From Bacteroidota bacterium (GTDB lineage Bacteria > Bacteroidota > Bacteroidia > 2-12-FULL-35-15): DNA of 64,000 bases. A model generated the notes under the pieces. The model saw nothing but the letters and a program-made list of their open reading frames with translations. It was not told the DNA's origin and searched no databases. The position numbers were made by a program, and so were the translations under genes. Shown in pieces: positions 9,001 to 17,011 of the stretch (position 1 is its first letter; each line of letters opens with the position of its first letter). The stretch covers positions 1-64,000 of the forward strand of contig JAOQAG010000026.1 of assembly GCA_025963715.1 (NCBI GenBank). Reading direction: 5' to 3'.

Positions 9001-10058
9001 TCACTACGCCTTGTACTGCACAGGATACAGTGCTGATCAATGTTACATCGCAACTGGATGCAACGATCACACATGTAGGGCCTTTCTGTACATCGGCACC
9101 AGCCATTACACTGGAAACTGTTGATCCGGGTGGGATCTGGAGCGGACCGGGCATTACCGATCCTATCCTGGGAACGTTTGATCCTTCTATGGCTACTCCG
9201 GGAAATAATACAATTACTTATACGATCTCCGGATTGTGCGGTAATACGGATTCGGATGTGATCGTAGCGATCCCGGCACCGGTGATCTCCTTTACATCTG
9301 ATACTACCAGTGGCTGTGAACCTACAACGGTTAATTTTACAAGCACCACTAACCAGCCTGGCGGAAGTTATTTCTGGGACCTGGGTAACGGACAAACATC
9401 TACAGATAGTACTGCTATGGCAACGTATACTATTTTCGGACAATACAATGTAACGCTGATGTATGCAAATACCATCGGTTGCAGCGATACGATCATCAGT
9501 CCGGATTACATTACGATCTACTCGCAACCGGCTGCAGCTTTTACTGCATCGCCTCAACCAACCAGCATTGTGGATCCTGAAATTCATTTCACGGATTATT
9601 CAACAGGACAGGTAGATCAGTGGATCTGGTCGTTTGGAAATTCGACAAGCTCCAATCAGCAAAATCCTACATACATGTATGCAGATACGGGAACCTACCA
9701 TGTACAACTGGTGGTAACCAATGTACATGGTTGTGTGGATACTGCAAACAGTTCGGTGGTGATCGATCAGATCGTGGTGTTTTATGCGCCAAATGCATTT
9801 ACACCGAATGGCAATGGAAACAATGATGTGTTCCGTGTGCTGGGTGACGGTATTGATAAAGGTACATTTGAAATGTCGATCTACAACCGTTGGGGCGAGT
9901 TGATATTTAAAACCAATGATTACAATGTGGGATGGAATGGCGCCAAAGGAAATAGCGGTGCATTGGTAGAGCAGGATGCATATGTGTGGAGGGTGATCTT
10001 TAGAGATTTCGCCGGGAAGAAACATGAATATTTAGGGCATGTAACGATGGTACAATAA
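6033..10058 (+). CDS. Giant secreted T9SS type B sorting-domain protein with PKD domains
   Basis: A 1341-residue exported protein. A signal peptide (about residues 1-24) precedes the SHVAGGEITYTC start found in many gliding-motility-associated proteins. The middle consists of repeated Ig-like/cadherin-like beta modules with paired cysteines and repeats of the type ITPVANQC..GGVWSGAGITD. Two PKD domains lie near residues 1080-1160 and 1165-1245 (FWDLGNGQTSTD; WIWSFGNSTSS). The last ~92 residues (APNAFTPNGNGNNDVFRV .. YNRWGELIF) are a T9SS type B C-terminal sorting domain. It is expected to be secreted through the type IX system and act at the cell surface, perhaps in adhesion. Monocistronic, with a strong terminator downstream. 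Confidence 0.92.
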   Translation: MLKKIIPFFSLLFVFSLVPEISKASHVAGGEITYTCLGGNQYQVNLNLFIDCAGFNPGAQQTINFTSSCGGSTTLNVDVSAATTNGLEISQLCPAQISMSTCNGGTLPGMWLFNYTGVVTLSPACDTWTMSWSVCCRNSAITNVSSGSSNYYIEATLNSATAACNSSPEFTAQPIPYVCAGQPVNYSYGVVETDGDSLYYSLVSAMDGAGIPSTYNSGYSGTSPIPGITIDPNTGLVSFTPTALGNFVVVILVQEYDDNGNLVGTVMRDIQFVVQSCTNAVPSPTGGTITGFTGNAVQTGPYSLEMCAGNSFAFTATYTDPDAADILTEISNISAALPGAVITSSGTNPLTLNISWNAPAGTMGQSLTFTITISDGACPIPGQQTFVYSVNILDATTVDPDLTICGSQTAQLNAYGGSVFNWSVVSGPPMTPANFSCNPCANPIASPAATTTYAVISNLSGTCDNMDTVTVYVVPDFTYTITQSSFNSCLMDPVQLAVSNVLPAGVYTYQWTPAANLNNPNIANPTATFTAPGTYTFTVVVTSPQGCTKTSTLSIVAAPAFAPSVTASNDTSFCGLGTVNLGVTFNGAAVPPVCGLSTSGGCGGTALAATIGTGSGSNSSTTWPAIYGNWYTSEKHQMLFTAAELNAAGVIGGKIDQIDVPVTMINGITTYHNFTIKMGCTNLAALGTTWESGLLQVFGPSTVNIAVGMNANVLSTAFEWDGISNIIVEICSTEGPGTSGYYNYTQSSISPFATTGFTSCLYSFTDANDMCPDVVNFITTSNDRPVLQFHYCSMVPDPSNFSFLWTPASGAIANATAQNTTGMPPSTMDYYITVTNNAGGCTDVDTVHVDIINISTLTITPAGPYCVNGSIDTLQVSVPTGTGLYSGAGITNTTLGIFNPAIAGVGTHEIYYNVNGSCGTGVDSIAITVIPPPDPTITPVANQCTSGSPITLSAASAGGVWSGAGITDANAGTFDPTTAGIGSHIITYMITTPCTAQDTVLINVTSQLDATITHVGPFCTSAPAITLETVDPGGIWSGPGITDPILGTFDPSMATPGNNTITYTISGLCGNTDSDVIVAIPAPVISFTSDTTSGCEPTTVNFTSTTNQPGGSYFWDLGNGQTSTDSTAMATYTIFGQYNVTLMYANTIGCSDTIISPDYITIYSQPAAAFTASPQPTSIVDPEIHFTDYSTGQVDQWIWSFGNSTSSNQQNPTYMYADTGTYHVQLVVTNVHGCVDTANSSVVIDQIVVFYAPNAFTPNGNGNNDVFRVLGDGIDKGTFEMSIYNRWGELIFKTNDYNVGWNGAKGNSGALVEQDAYVWRVIFRDFAGKKHEYLGHVTMVQ

Positions 10059-10528
10059 GTTTAATTTGGAAAGTTTAAAGTTTAAAGTTTGCTGTGTGGG
10101 ATCTACTAAATACTAATTTGTACTAATATACTAATCTGTGTGTTTACTGTGTGATAAGTAAATTAGAATATATATAATAAAAATGCTCCTGAATTTCAGG
10201 AGCATTTTTTTTGCGTATTGATCTTACGTGTGTTTGCCTTCTAATTGGCAGATCCCGTGTCAGGCACGGGATGACAACACAGAGTGTAATTAGTCTCCGT
10301 TTTTAGCAAACTTGGCATCTGCACGTAACAAACTTTAAACGTTTCAACAATTTTTAATTTGTGTGACCAAACATTTTAGAAAATCAAAACAATATTTCCT
10401 TCTTGCGCCTTTGTGGTAAAATACACACAGCATTACACAGCACACCAATAAACCATTGAACTAATGAACCATTGAACTTTTCACATATAGCTAACTTTGA
10501 ACTTTCAAACTTTAAACTTTGAACTTAT
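10059..10528. other. Non-coding stretch between T9SS protein and catalase
   Basis: Holds the terminator at 10179-10212, a GATCCCGTG..CACGGGATGAC hairpin (10250-10276) and copies of the AT-rich direct repeats (AAAGTTTAAAG, TGAACCATTGAACT, CTTTGTGGTAAAA) that recur in other gaps. I see no gene. Confidence 0.8.
10179..10212 (+). terminator. Terminator of the giant T9SS gene
   Basis: Stem AAATGCTCCTGAA / TTTCAGGAGCATTT followed by a run of eight Ts, about 120 bases after the stop codon. Confidence 0.9.
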
Positions 10529-12040
10529 TTATTTCCCATGCTTCATCTGTGCCATTACCGCATCCACATCTACCTGTAATCCTTTTGCGATGGCCATACC
10601 TAATTTAACATCGGCACGGAAAAAGTGGCAGAGCTGAAGATTTACGATCTTGTCGCGTTTAGGGCCGGTGATGCCGCTCATAGCGCCCACAATGTTTGAT
10701 ACCAGGTTGTGACGATCATAATCATTCATGGCTTTATTGAACAACCAGCCTGCTTGTGTGTAATGATCGTTGTCGCCTTCGCCGTTGCGGTCGAACCAAT
10801 CGGCAACGGTACTATCCAGCTGCATTGCGGGCTCTTTGTAATTTTCATCCACGTATACATCATCAAAGCTGTTTGGGAAATAATTAGGGCTGTCTTCCCC
10901 ATTTCCGTTGATGGCCATTACACCATCGCGTTCGTAATTGGTGGTCATGTACGGACATTTGTTTACCGGGATCTGCTCGTAGTTAGCGCCTAAGCGGTGA
11001 CGATGCGCATCGGGATAAGAAAGGATGCGCCCCTGCAGCATTTTATCGGGCGAATAACTGATGCCATCCACAACGTGTGCCGGTGCAAATGCAGATTGTT
11101 CCACTTCTGCAAAATAATTTTTTGGGATTTGATTTAACTCCAGCACGCCTGCATCGATCAGGGGAAAATCGCCCTGCGGCCAGATCTTGGTAAGATCGAA
11201 TGGATTAAATGGAAATTGTTTTGCCTGTTCGGGTGTCATTACCTGGATCTTCATTTCCCATTTCGGGAACTCTTTTTTGTCGATGGCTTCCACCAGGTCG
11301 CGTTGTGCAAAATCCGGATCTTTTCCTTTCATTTCAGCTGCTTCATCGTTGGTAAAATTTTTAATTCCCTGCATGGTTTTGAAATGGAATTTTACCCATA
11401 CGCTTTCATTGTTTTTGTTGATCATGGAAAAGGTATGACTGCCGAATCCGTGCATGTGTCTGTATCCGTGGGGTGTTCCGCGATCGCTCATGAGGATCAT
11501 TACCTGGTGAAGGCTTTCGGGATTCAAACTCCAGAAATCCCACATCATGGTTGGACTTTTACAATTGGTGCGTGGATCGCGTTTTTGTGTGTGAATAAAA
11601 TCACCGAATTTTTTCGGATCTTTTATAAAAAATACGGGTGTGTTGTTTCCAACCAGGTCCCAGTTTCCGTCTTCTGTATAAAATTTAATAGCAAAGCCGC
11701 GTGGATCGCGTTCGGTATCGGCGCTGCCTTTTTCGCCGCCAACGGTGCTGAAACGCAGGAATAATTTTGTTTGTTTGCCTACTTTATTAAAGATCTTTGC
11801 TTTGGTATACTGGCTGATATCGTTGGTAATGGTAAGGGTTCCAAATGCGCCGGTACCTTTTGCATGTACCACTCTTTCGGGAATCCGCTCGCGGTTGAAG
11901 TGCGCCATTTTTTCGTGCAAAATAAAATCCTGCAGTAACAGCGGTCCTCTTGCGCCTGCACTCATGGAGTTTTCATTCTCGGTATACGGCTTTCCTGAAG
12001 CAGTGGTGAGTTTTCGGTTTTTATCTTTTTCGTTTTTCAT
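10529..12040 (-). CDS. katA: Monofunctional haem catalase
   Basis: Disproportionates hydrogen peroxide to water and oxygen. The 503-residue length is that of small-subunit catalases. The catalytic histidine lies in PERVVHAKGTGAFG (about residue 60), the distal asparagine in DLVGNNTPVFF, and the proximal haem-ligand tyrosine in the RILSYPDAHRHRLGANY region (the signature itself has R-x-F/L-S-Y-P-D). The gene is divergent from oxyR across a 529-base spacer that contains repeats, an arrangement that fits peroxide-inducible control. The katA symbol is by subfamily convention; katE-type naming is also possible. Confidence 0.96.
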   Translation of the reverse strand: MKNEKDKNRKLTTASGKPYTENENSMSAGARGPLLLQDFILHEKMAHFNRERIPERVVHAKGTGAFGTLTITNDISQYTKAKIFNKVGKQTKLFLRFSTVGGEKGSADTERDPRGFAIKFYTEDGNWDLVGNNTPVFFIKDPKKFGDFIHTQKRDPRTNCKSPTMMWDFWSLNPESLHQVMILMSDRGTPHGYRHMHGFGSHTFSMINKNNESVWVKFHFKTMQGIKNFTNDEAAEMKGKDPDFAQRDLVEAIDKKEFPKWEMKIQVMTPEQAKQFPFNPFDLTKIWPQGDFPLIDAGVLELNQIPKNYFAEVEQSAFAPAHVVDGISYSPDKMLQGRILSYPDAHRHRLGANYEQIPVNKCPYMTTNYERDGVMAINGNGEDSPNYFPNSFDDVYVDENYKEPAMQLDSTVADWFDRNGEGDNDHYTQAGWLFNKAMNDYDRHNLVSNIVGAMSGITGPKRDKIVNLQLCHFFRADVKLGMAIAKGLQVDVDAVMAQMKHGK

Positions 12041-12167
12041 GGGATGTGGAATTTGGTTTTTGAATATGATTAAAAATTAAAACGTTACAGCGTTATTCGG
12101 AGCTTTGCTTTGAGATATAGTTTTTTAATTAGTACAATTTAGTAATGATTATTTTAAATTTATGTTT

Positions 12168-12375
12168 TAACTTTTTGAAGGCCCGCCCGAACGACTGAAA
12201 TTTCGTTCAGTCGGGCGGGCAAAATTTACAATCCCGCACGTGCGGGACTGGCCTGAAAGGTAATTTTTCCTTCCGCTGGCGCTGCAGGAAAACCGCGGTT
12301 AATTTCGCGGATCCGGTTTCTCGCTTCGTAGCTTTAATATTTCTGGCGCTCATTCCCGCTATTACTGACAAGCTC
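12168..12375. repeat. Dispersed repeat element, copy A, with GC-rich hairpin
   Basis: Fills most of the catalase-oxyR spacer. It shares with 14993-15155 a 50-base identical block (12260-12309; GTAATTTTTCCTTCCGCTGG at its left end) and a second block GCTCATTCCCGCTATTACTG (12348-12367). It also has a hairpin with GCCCGCCCGA / TCGGGCGGGC arms (12181-12190, 12211-12220) and a small CCCGCACGTGCGGG palindrome. I see no gene in it. Confidence 0.85.
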
Positions 12376-12520
12376 AAAAAGGCGAAGCCCAAAGTATAGT
12401 TCAAATAGATAAGCCTCTGGTTTTTAGATGCAGTAGCTATTGTCTTTTCGAAATGATATAAAGTTTTTCCTATTCATTTAATGTCTATCATGTTGAACAT
12501 TACAAATGTGACTCGTTTTT

Positions 12521-12553
12521 TTTGATAAGTCAAACTGATAATTTCTATCTTTG
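12521..12553 (+). promoter_or_regulatory. Probable oxyR promoter
   Basis: A -33 box TTTG (12521-12524) and a -7 box TATCTTTG (12546-12553) are 21 bases apart, a good fit to the Bacteroidota TTTG / TAnnTTTG promoter. Transcription would begin about 12560, leaving a leader of only about 10 bases. Confidence 0.65.
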
Positions 12554-12554
12554 T

Positions 12555-12569
12555 ATAGATAAAATCTAT
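12555..12569 (+). promoter_or_regulatory. Predicted OxyR operator (autoregulation)
   Basis: ATAGATAAAATCTAT is a perfect match to the ATAG-n-T-nnn-A-n-CTAT half of the Escherichia coli OxyR consensus and to the general LysR T-N11-A rule (TAGATAAAATCTA). It lies within a larger palindrome TATAGAT-AAA-ATCTATA (12554-12570). A further CTAT lies 6 bases upstream (12545-12548). The position over the predicted transcription start and first base of the start codon suggests repression of oxyR by its own product. Confidence 0.6.
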
Positions 12570-13499
12570 ATGACCTTACAACAATTAGAATATGTGATTG
12601 CGGTGGACCAGCACCGGCATTTCGCGAAAGCGGCGGAAAAATGCCATGTAACGCAGCCAACGCTGAGCATGATGATCCAGAAGCTGGAAGATGAGCTGGG
12701 TTTGAAATTATTTGACCGCAGCAAACAACCGGTTGTGCCTACAACGGAAGGCGAAGAGGTGATCAAACAGGCAAAGGCAATTGTACTTGGCGCTAATGTG
12801 CTGAAAGAATATGTGAACGAATTGAAAGGGGAGATCAAAGGAGAGCTGCGGCTTGGAATTATTCCCACACTGGCGCCTTACCTGCTGCCGCGATTTTTAA
12901 AATCGTTTCACAAAAAATATCCGTTATTGAAAATTTCGATCAAGGAGATGATCACGAATGAGATCATTGAAAAGCTGCGGTCGGGCGAGCTGGATGTGGG
13001 TTTATTGGCAACGCCGGTGCACGAGGCAACACTGGAAGAACATCCTTTGTTTTATGAGGAATTTTATGCGTATGCATCGCTGAGTGAAAAATTACCGAAG
13101 AAAAAATATTTATTGCCGAAGGAAATTCATATTGATCATTTGTGGTTGCTGGAAGAAGGGCATTGTTTGCGCAACCAGGTTTTTAATTTATGTGAGTTGA
13201 AAAAGCGGGAGAATGAATTGTTGAATTATGAGGCGGGCAGCATTGAAACGCTGATTAATTTAGTGGACCAGAATCACGGGATCACGATCATTCCACAATT
13301 GGCGGAGCTGAATTTGAAGGCATCGCAACGGAAAAATGTACGGGAATTTGCGCATCCGAAACCGGTGCGGGAAATTAGTGCTGTAGTAAAAGAAAATTTT
13401 CCGAGGAAAAAAATGCTGGAACATTTGATGGAGGAAATTATGCGTGCGGTACCGAAGGAAATGCTGGATGGGAAACGGAAAGCGGTAACGGCGCTGTGA
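12570..13499 (+). CDS. oxyR: LysR-family peroxide-type regulator OxyR
   Basis: A 309-residue regulator with the N-terminal winged HTH (MTLQQLEYVIAVDQHRHFAKAAEKCHVTQ..) and an OxyR-like LysR substrate domain. The two cysteines expected for peroxide sensing appear in EGHCLRNQVFNLCELK (about nine residues apart), matching the GHCLRDQ..FC segment of OxyR. I chose the ATG at 12570 because the LysR family alignment starts there and the upstream 16 codons cover the promoter. Divergent from the catalase gene, its likely target. Confidence 0.92.
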   Translation: MTLQQLEYVIAVDQHRHFAKAAEKCHVTQPTLSMMIQKLEDELGLKLFDRSKQPVVPTTEGEEVIKQAKAIVLGANVLKEYVNELKGEIKGELRLGIIPTLAPYLLPRFLKSFHKKYPLLKISIKEMITNEIIEKLRSGELDVGLLATPVHEATLEEHPLFYEEFYAYASLSEKLPKKKYLLPKEIHIDHLWLLEEGHCLRNQVFNLCELKKRENELLNYEAGSIETLINLVDQNHGITIIPQLAELNLKASQRKNVREFAHPKPVREISAVVKENFPRKKMLEHLMEEIMRAVPKEMLDGKRKAVTAL

Positions 13500-13504
13500 A
13501 TTTA

Positions 13505-13760
13505 CCACTAAGGCAAAAGCCCCGCCCCTTTTCTACCACATAAGACACAAAGAAACACATAAGGTTGGTTTGTAACATTCCAACGTGTAATTTAACCACA
13601 AAAGGGACAAAAGAAAAACAAAGGCGGAAGTGTAACATTCCAACGTGCAGCTTTGACACATCCTTTAATAATTCTGCCATCTCGTCTTTTGTTTTTCTTT
13701 TGTGGTAAATCTTTTCTGCGCTACGCCTTATGTGTTTCTTTGTGCCTTATGTGGTGGTTT
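13505..13760. repeat. CACATAAGG-family nested inverted repeats
   Basis: Outer arms 13535-13564 and 13726-13755 (CCACATAAG..CACAAAGAAA type) are 30-base reverse complements with one mismatch. Inner arms around 13602 and 13690 carry the related ACCACAAAAGGGACAAAAG. A direct repeat TGTAACATTCCAACGTG occurs twice (about 13569 and 13631). The element lies between two convergent genes; no gene is visible in it. Confidence 0.85.
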
Positions 13761-13778
13761 GGCTAGCTGTTGTTAAAT

Positions 13779-14870
13779 TTAGTTGATAAACTCAGTGACG
13801 GTGCTGCCTGCTTTTTGAAGATTTGCGGAATTTTGTTTGAATAAAGTCCGGCTTTTTTCATTGATCTCTTTGTAGGAAATGCTTTTCCATTTTGCGGGAT
13901 CACTTACCCAATCCTGGTGAAAGATGGCTTTTGAGAGATCGCGGATCACGCAATTGTTTGCAAATGCATGTGAGTTGCTGCGGTCGCGGGAGGAATTGCT
14001 GCTGAAAAAAGTAATAAGCCCGTTTGCTGATTTTTCGGCATAAATTAGTTCCACCAGTTTTGCGCGGTATTCCAGGTCGGCACCGGATAGATTGGGATAT
14101 AATTTATAATCTGCAAAATGCTGCGCTTCGTGTTTGATGTAGCTGATCTTAAAATTTTCGCTATTGAGGTCGTAGGTACTTTTTACGCAGTAAAGTGCAT
14201 CGGGTGTGGCCCAACCGCCTGGAAAATAAGTGCCGAAGGTGGCAAATTCTTCCCAACCCATGGTTACCACATCTTCCATAAAAATAACTTTTACCGTGGT
14301 CTCACTTTCGGGAAGCTGCGCATTGTAATGCACTTCCGATTCTTTTGCCCACACAAGCAGATCGTAATAATCGGATGTTTTTCCGTTGGCAATGCTGATG
14401 TTTTTTTGTTTGAATAATTTTTCGGTATAACCTGTAAAATCAGCCAGGATCGTATCTTTGCTGATGCCGGTATTTTTATAATAAGATCGCCAGATCAGTT
14501 CCGTAATTGTTTTTGCAAGCTCTTTATCTGCATCTTCCAATGGCTGTTTTTTTAATAAAACTTTTTTCCAATACTGCTGGTAGGTTTTCATTACGGAGAT
14601 CAGCAAGGTGTCTTTTGTTTTGTAATCAAACGGTTCTGTGGTTGATTTAAAACGCAGCATGTATTTGTTTTTAAAATCCAGCTGTTCTTTGCTGAGCTTA
14701 TTATCCGAAAGGGAATCCAGTTTTTTAAGAATGCTGCTTACGTCTCCCTGCAAGGCAGAAAAATATAAATAATCCAGCTTTAAATTTTTATAGGTGCTGT
14801 CGGTTTGAGCGTTTGTTACTGAATGCATACCGAGTAACAAAAAGAATAAATAAATGATCCGTTTTTTCAT
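13779..14870 (-). CDS. Secreted protein with HExxH motif, possible metallopeptidase
   Basis: A 363-residue protein with a clear signal peptide (residues 1-21, ending VTNAQ). I do not recognise the family. It contains IKHEAQHFADYKLYP at about residue 247, an HExxH zinc-binding motif, and E residues about 20 residues later (GADLEYRAKLVELIYAE) that could supply the third ligand of a gluzincin. The upstream GGWATPDALYCVKSTYDL segment is well ordered. Together these suggest an exported zinc peptidase, but the HExxH motif alone can occur by chance. It is convergent with oxyR and stands alone. Confidence 0.75.
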   Translation of the reverse strand: MKKRIIYLFFLLLGMHSVTNAQTDSTYKNLKLDYLYFSALQGDVSSILKKLDSLSDNKLSKEQLDFKNKYMLRFKSTTEPFDYKTKDTLLISVMKTYQQYWKKVLLKKQPLEDADKELAKTITELIWRSYYKNTGISKDTILADFTGYTEKLFKQKNISIANGKTSDYYDLLVWAKESEVHYNAQLPESETTVKVIFMEDVVTMGWEEFATFGTYFPGGWATPDALYCVKSTYDLNSENFKISYIKHEAQHFADYKLYPNLSGADLEYRAKLVELIYAEKSANGLITFFSSNSSRDRSNSHAFANNCVIRDLSKAIFHQDWVSDPAKWKSISYKEINEKSRTLFKQNSANLQKAGSTVTEFIN

Positions 14871-15245
14871 ATTACAAAATTCGGGAAGGGAAAGCAGAAA
14901 AAATTGTACAGGATTAACTATTTAATTTTAATAAGTATTCGGTACTGTGTATCAACAGACGCAGTTTTTAATTTTGCAATTAATTACATTTTTACTTTTT
15001 GAAGGCAAAAAGTAACAATCCGCCGCGGCGGACTGCCTGTAAAGTAATTTTTCCTTCCGCTGGCGCTGCAGGAAAACCGCGGTTAATTTCGCGATGCGCT
15101 TTAGCTCTCCGTAGTTTTAATTTTGCTACGCTCATTCCCGCTATTACTGCACAGGCCGAAAGAGTCTGCAGAATGAGTCTTCAATTGTTTTTACAATGAG
15201 GATTTAAATGATCTAATGCAATATCCATTTGGAATGAACTTCTCA
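14871..15245. repeat. Dispersed repeat element, copy B, in gap
   Basis: The core 14993-15155 matches the catalase-oxyR spacer element: the 50-base identical block is at 15044-15093 and the second block GCTCATTCCCGCTATTACTG at 15130-15149. The variable left part holds a CCGCCGCGGCGG palindrome where copy A has a different hairpin. No gene seen in the rest of the gap. Confidence 0.85.
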
Positions 15246-16049
15246 CTATTTATTTAATTTTTTCCGGAATTGAAGGGGAGAAACACTATAATATGCTGTG
15301 TAATGCCTGCTGAAATGCGCGGCATCGTAAAAGCCGCATTCCAGCGCAATTTCCGTCATTTGCATGTTGGTGTTCAATAAAAGACGGGCTGCTTTTTTTA
15401 GTTTGGCGGCCAGCTGATATTCGCCGATGGTAAAACCGGTTTTCTTTTTAAAGCATCCGGCGAGATAAATGGGATGAACATGGATCCTTCCGGAGATGGA
15501 GTTGATGCTGTGGTGAACATCTGTTTCATTTTCAAGGATTGTTTTTACTTTTGGGATCCAGTGCAGGTTGCTTTCGGGAAGCTGCGGACGGTTGGTCTCA
15601 AAAAGCCACTGCAGCAATAATTCTGAAAGATCGGATGAATGATTGTTGTTTTTAAATCCGATCACCGCTTTGTAAATTTCCGGAAATGTGCCGCAGGTAT
15701 AAATTTCACTCTGGTTGGGTAACCGGAATTTATAATCCAGTGTTTCCTGCCAGTCTTTTTTAAATTCGATGTTAAAACAAACTCCGGGATTACCGCAAAA
15801 ATCATTGGCATGATCGTATGCAGCGGGGCGAAAGATGAGCTCACCATTGTTCAGGATGCGGGTATTTGATTTGTGATTTTCGGTGTAAGCGCCCGAACTT
15901 AATAAGCTCAAATAAGAATTTTCGTGGTAGTGTTTATGGAAGGTATCATCCGGTCCGTAACTGGTAAGCGAAAGCCGGGCAAAATGGAGTTCACGCTCGT
16001 TATCGAGACGACCAAAATATTTTCCTTCGGATAAAACGATGGGTTCCAT
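15246..16049 (-). CDS. AraC-family transcriptional regulator
   Basis: A 267-residue protein with an N-terminal cupin-like sensing half (YGPDDTFHKHYHENSYLSLLSSG) and a C-terminal double HTH. The second HTH reads MTEIALECGFYDAAHFSRHYTAYYSVSPLQFRK, the standard AraC signature. Effector and targets unknown. It is flanked by repeats on both sides and has no operon partner. The N-terminal metal-like His pairs (HKHYHEN) hint at a cupin fold. Confidence 0.9.
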   Translation of the reverse strand: MEPIVLSEGKYFGRLDNERELHFARLSLTSYGPDDTFHKHYHENSYLSLLSSGAYTENHKSNTRILNNGELIFRPAAYDHANDFCGNPGVCFNIEFKKDWQETLDYKFRLPNQSEIYTCGTFPEIYKAVIGFKNNNHSSDLSELLLQWLFETNRPQLPESNLHWIPKVKTILENETDVHHSINSISGRIHVHPIYLAGCFKKKTGFTIGEYQLAAKLKKAARLLLNTNMQMTEIALECGFYDAAHFSRHYTAYYSVSPLQFRKKLNK

Positions 16050-16101
16050 TACTTAAAAGTAATCATTTTTTGGGGAGATCCGATAGCGTCAATAAACTTC
16101 T

Positions 16102-16229
16102 TTAGTGGCTCCGTTTGAATCCGCCAAATGTTTCGACAAGCTCAACATGACTACAAAGTCAACTGAGCTTGTCGAAGAGTAATTGATTGAAAAATCGTAC
16201 GTTATAATCTCTCAAACTGAGCCACTATA
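16102..16229. mobile_element. MITE-like element with 8-base target duplication
   Basis: A 128-base element with terminal inverted repeats TAGTGGCTCCGTTTGA (16103-16118) and TCAAACTGAGCCACTA (16212-16227), one mismatch in 16. It is flanked by AAACTTCT on both sides (16094-16101 and 16230-16237). The middle has a second inverted repeat TTCGACAAGCTCA / TGAGCTTGTCGAA. No ORF. An 8-base duplication fits several IS families; the parent element is not in the window. The remainder of the 16050-16400 gap shows nothing. Confidence 0.65.
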
Positions 16230-16400
16230 AAACTTCTGTGGAATTAGTTCCGCAATGACGGACCGGTTTTTATTTTTTACTGTTTTGGGTTGAAATGCTT
16301 CACTATGGCTGTTTCCAGTGTTTGGATCATTCCGGAATAAAGCTGTTTTTATCAGGCATGTAATTTTCAGGTGTTTATTGCTAATTAAAAAACAAAAGCC

Positions 16401-16955
16401 ATGAACACCAACCGACTTTCTAAAACGCTGGAATCAGCACTGAATGATCAAATGACAAAAGAGGCGCATGCCGCACAAATATATTTATCCTATGCTGCCT
16501 GGGCGGATAGCCAGGGATGCGGCGGGATTGCTAATTTTCTTTTCCGCCATTCGGGCGAAGAACGCAATCACATGATGAAGATCCTGGAATATATCCTTAA
16601 AAGAGGCGGACAGGTAAAAGTGACTGCTATTCCTGCACCATCGGCTGACCCCAAAACGATAAATAATTGTTTTGAAAAAATATTTGAGCATGAGGTGGAA
16701 AATACGAAAGCAATTTACAGGGTTGCAAAAATGAGCCATGATGAAGAAGACTGGGCTACCTGGAATTTTATGCAGTGGTTTGTGAAAGAACAAACGGAAG
16801 AAGAAACACTGGCGATGAGCCTGCTGGATAAAATAAAAATCGCAGGTGGCGATCATGCAGATGCTGCTTCGTTGTATTCACTTGACAGGGATTTGGAAAA
16901 AGCGCCGGACGATGCTCCAATGGCGCAGGATGCAACTGCCGAAAACCCAATTTAA
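16401..16955 (+). CDS. Ferritin
   Basis: A 184-residue four-helix-bundle iron store. The ferritin pattern is clear: MTKEAHAAQIYLSYAAWAD (helix A with ferroxidase Glu), GEERNHMMKILEYILKRGG (helix B, E-E-R-x-H) and FVKEQTEEETLAMSLLDKI (helix D). It oxidises Fe(II) and stores Fe(III) in a 24-mer, limiting Fenton chemistry, which fits the adjacent catalase/OxyR block. The acidic C-terminal tail of about 25 residues (LEKAPDDAPMAQ) exceeds the usual length. Precedes mqo by 56 bases on the same strand. Confidence 0.93.
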   Translation: MNTNRLSKTLESALNDQMTKEAHAAQIYLSYAAWADSQGCGGIANFLFRHSGEERNHMMKILEYILKRGGQVKVTAIPAPSADPKTINNCFEKIFEHEVENTKAIYRVAKMSHDEEDWATWNFMQWFVKEQTEEETLAMSLLDKIKIAGGDHADAASLYSLDRDLEKAPDDAPMAQDATAENPI

Positions 16956-17011
16956 GTTAAATGTAGCCGAATTTCATAAGGGGTTTATCTATAAATTCCG
17001 ATATTCGTTTT

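Noticed and set aside
8886-9587. 233-residue minus-strand ORF inside the giant T9SS gene
   Set aside because: Antisense shadow of repetitive coding sequence; Arg/Ser/Cys-rich with no plausible fold.
12041-12168. OxyR site on the catalase side of the spacer
   Set aside because: Only a lone ATAG (about 12115) without the matching CTAT at 7 bases; not reported as a site.
12207-12404. 65-residue minus-strand ORF between catalase and oxyR
   Set aside because: Lies entirely in the dispersed repeat element shared with 14993-15155.
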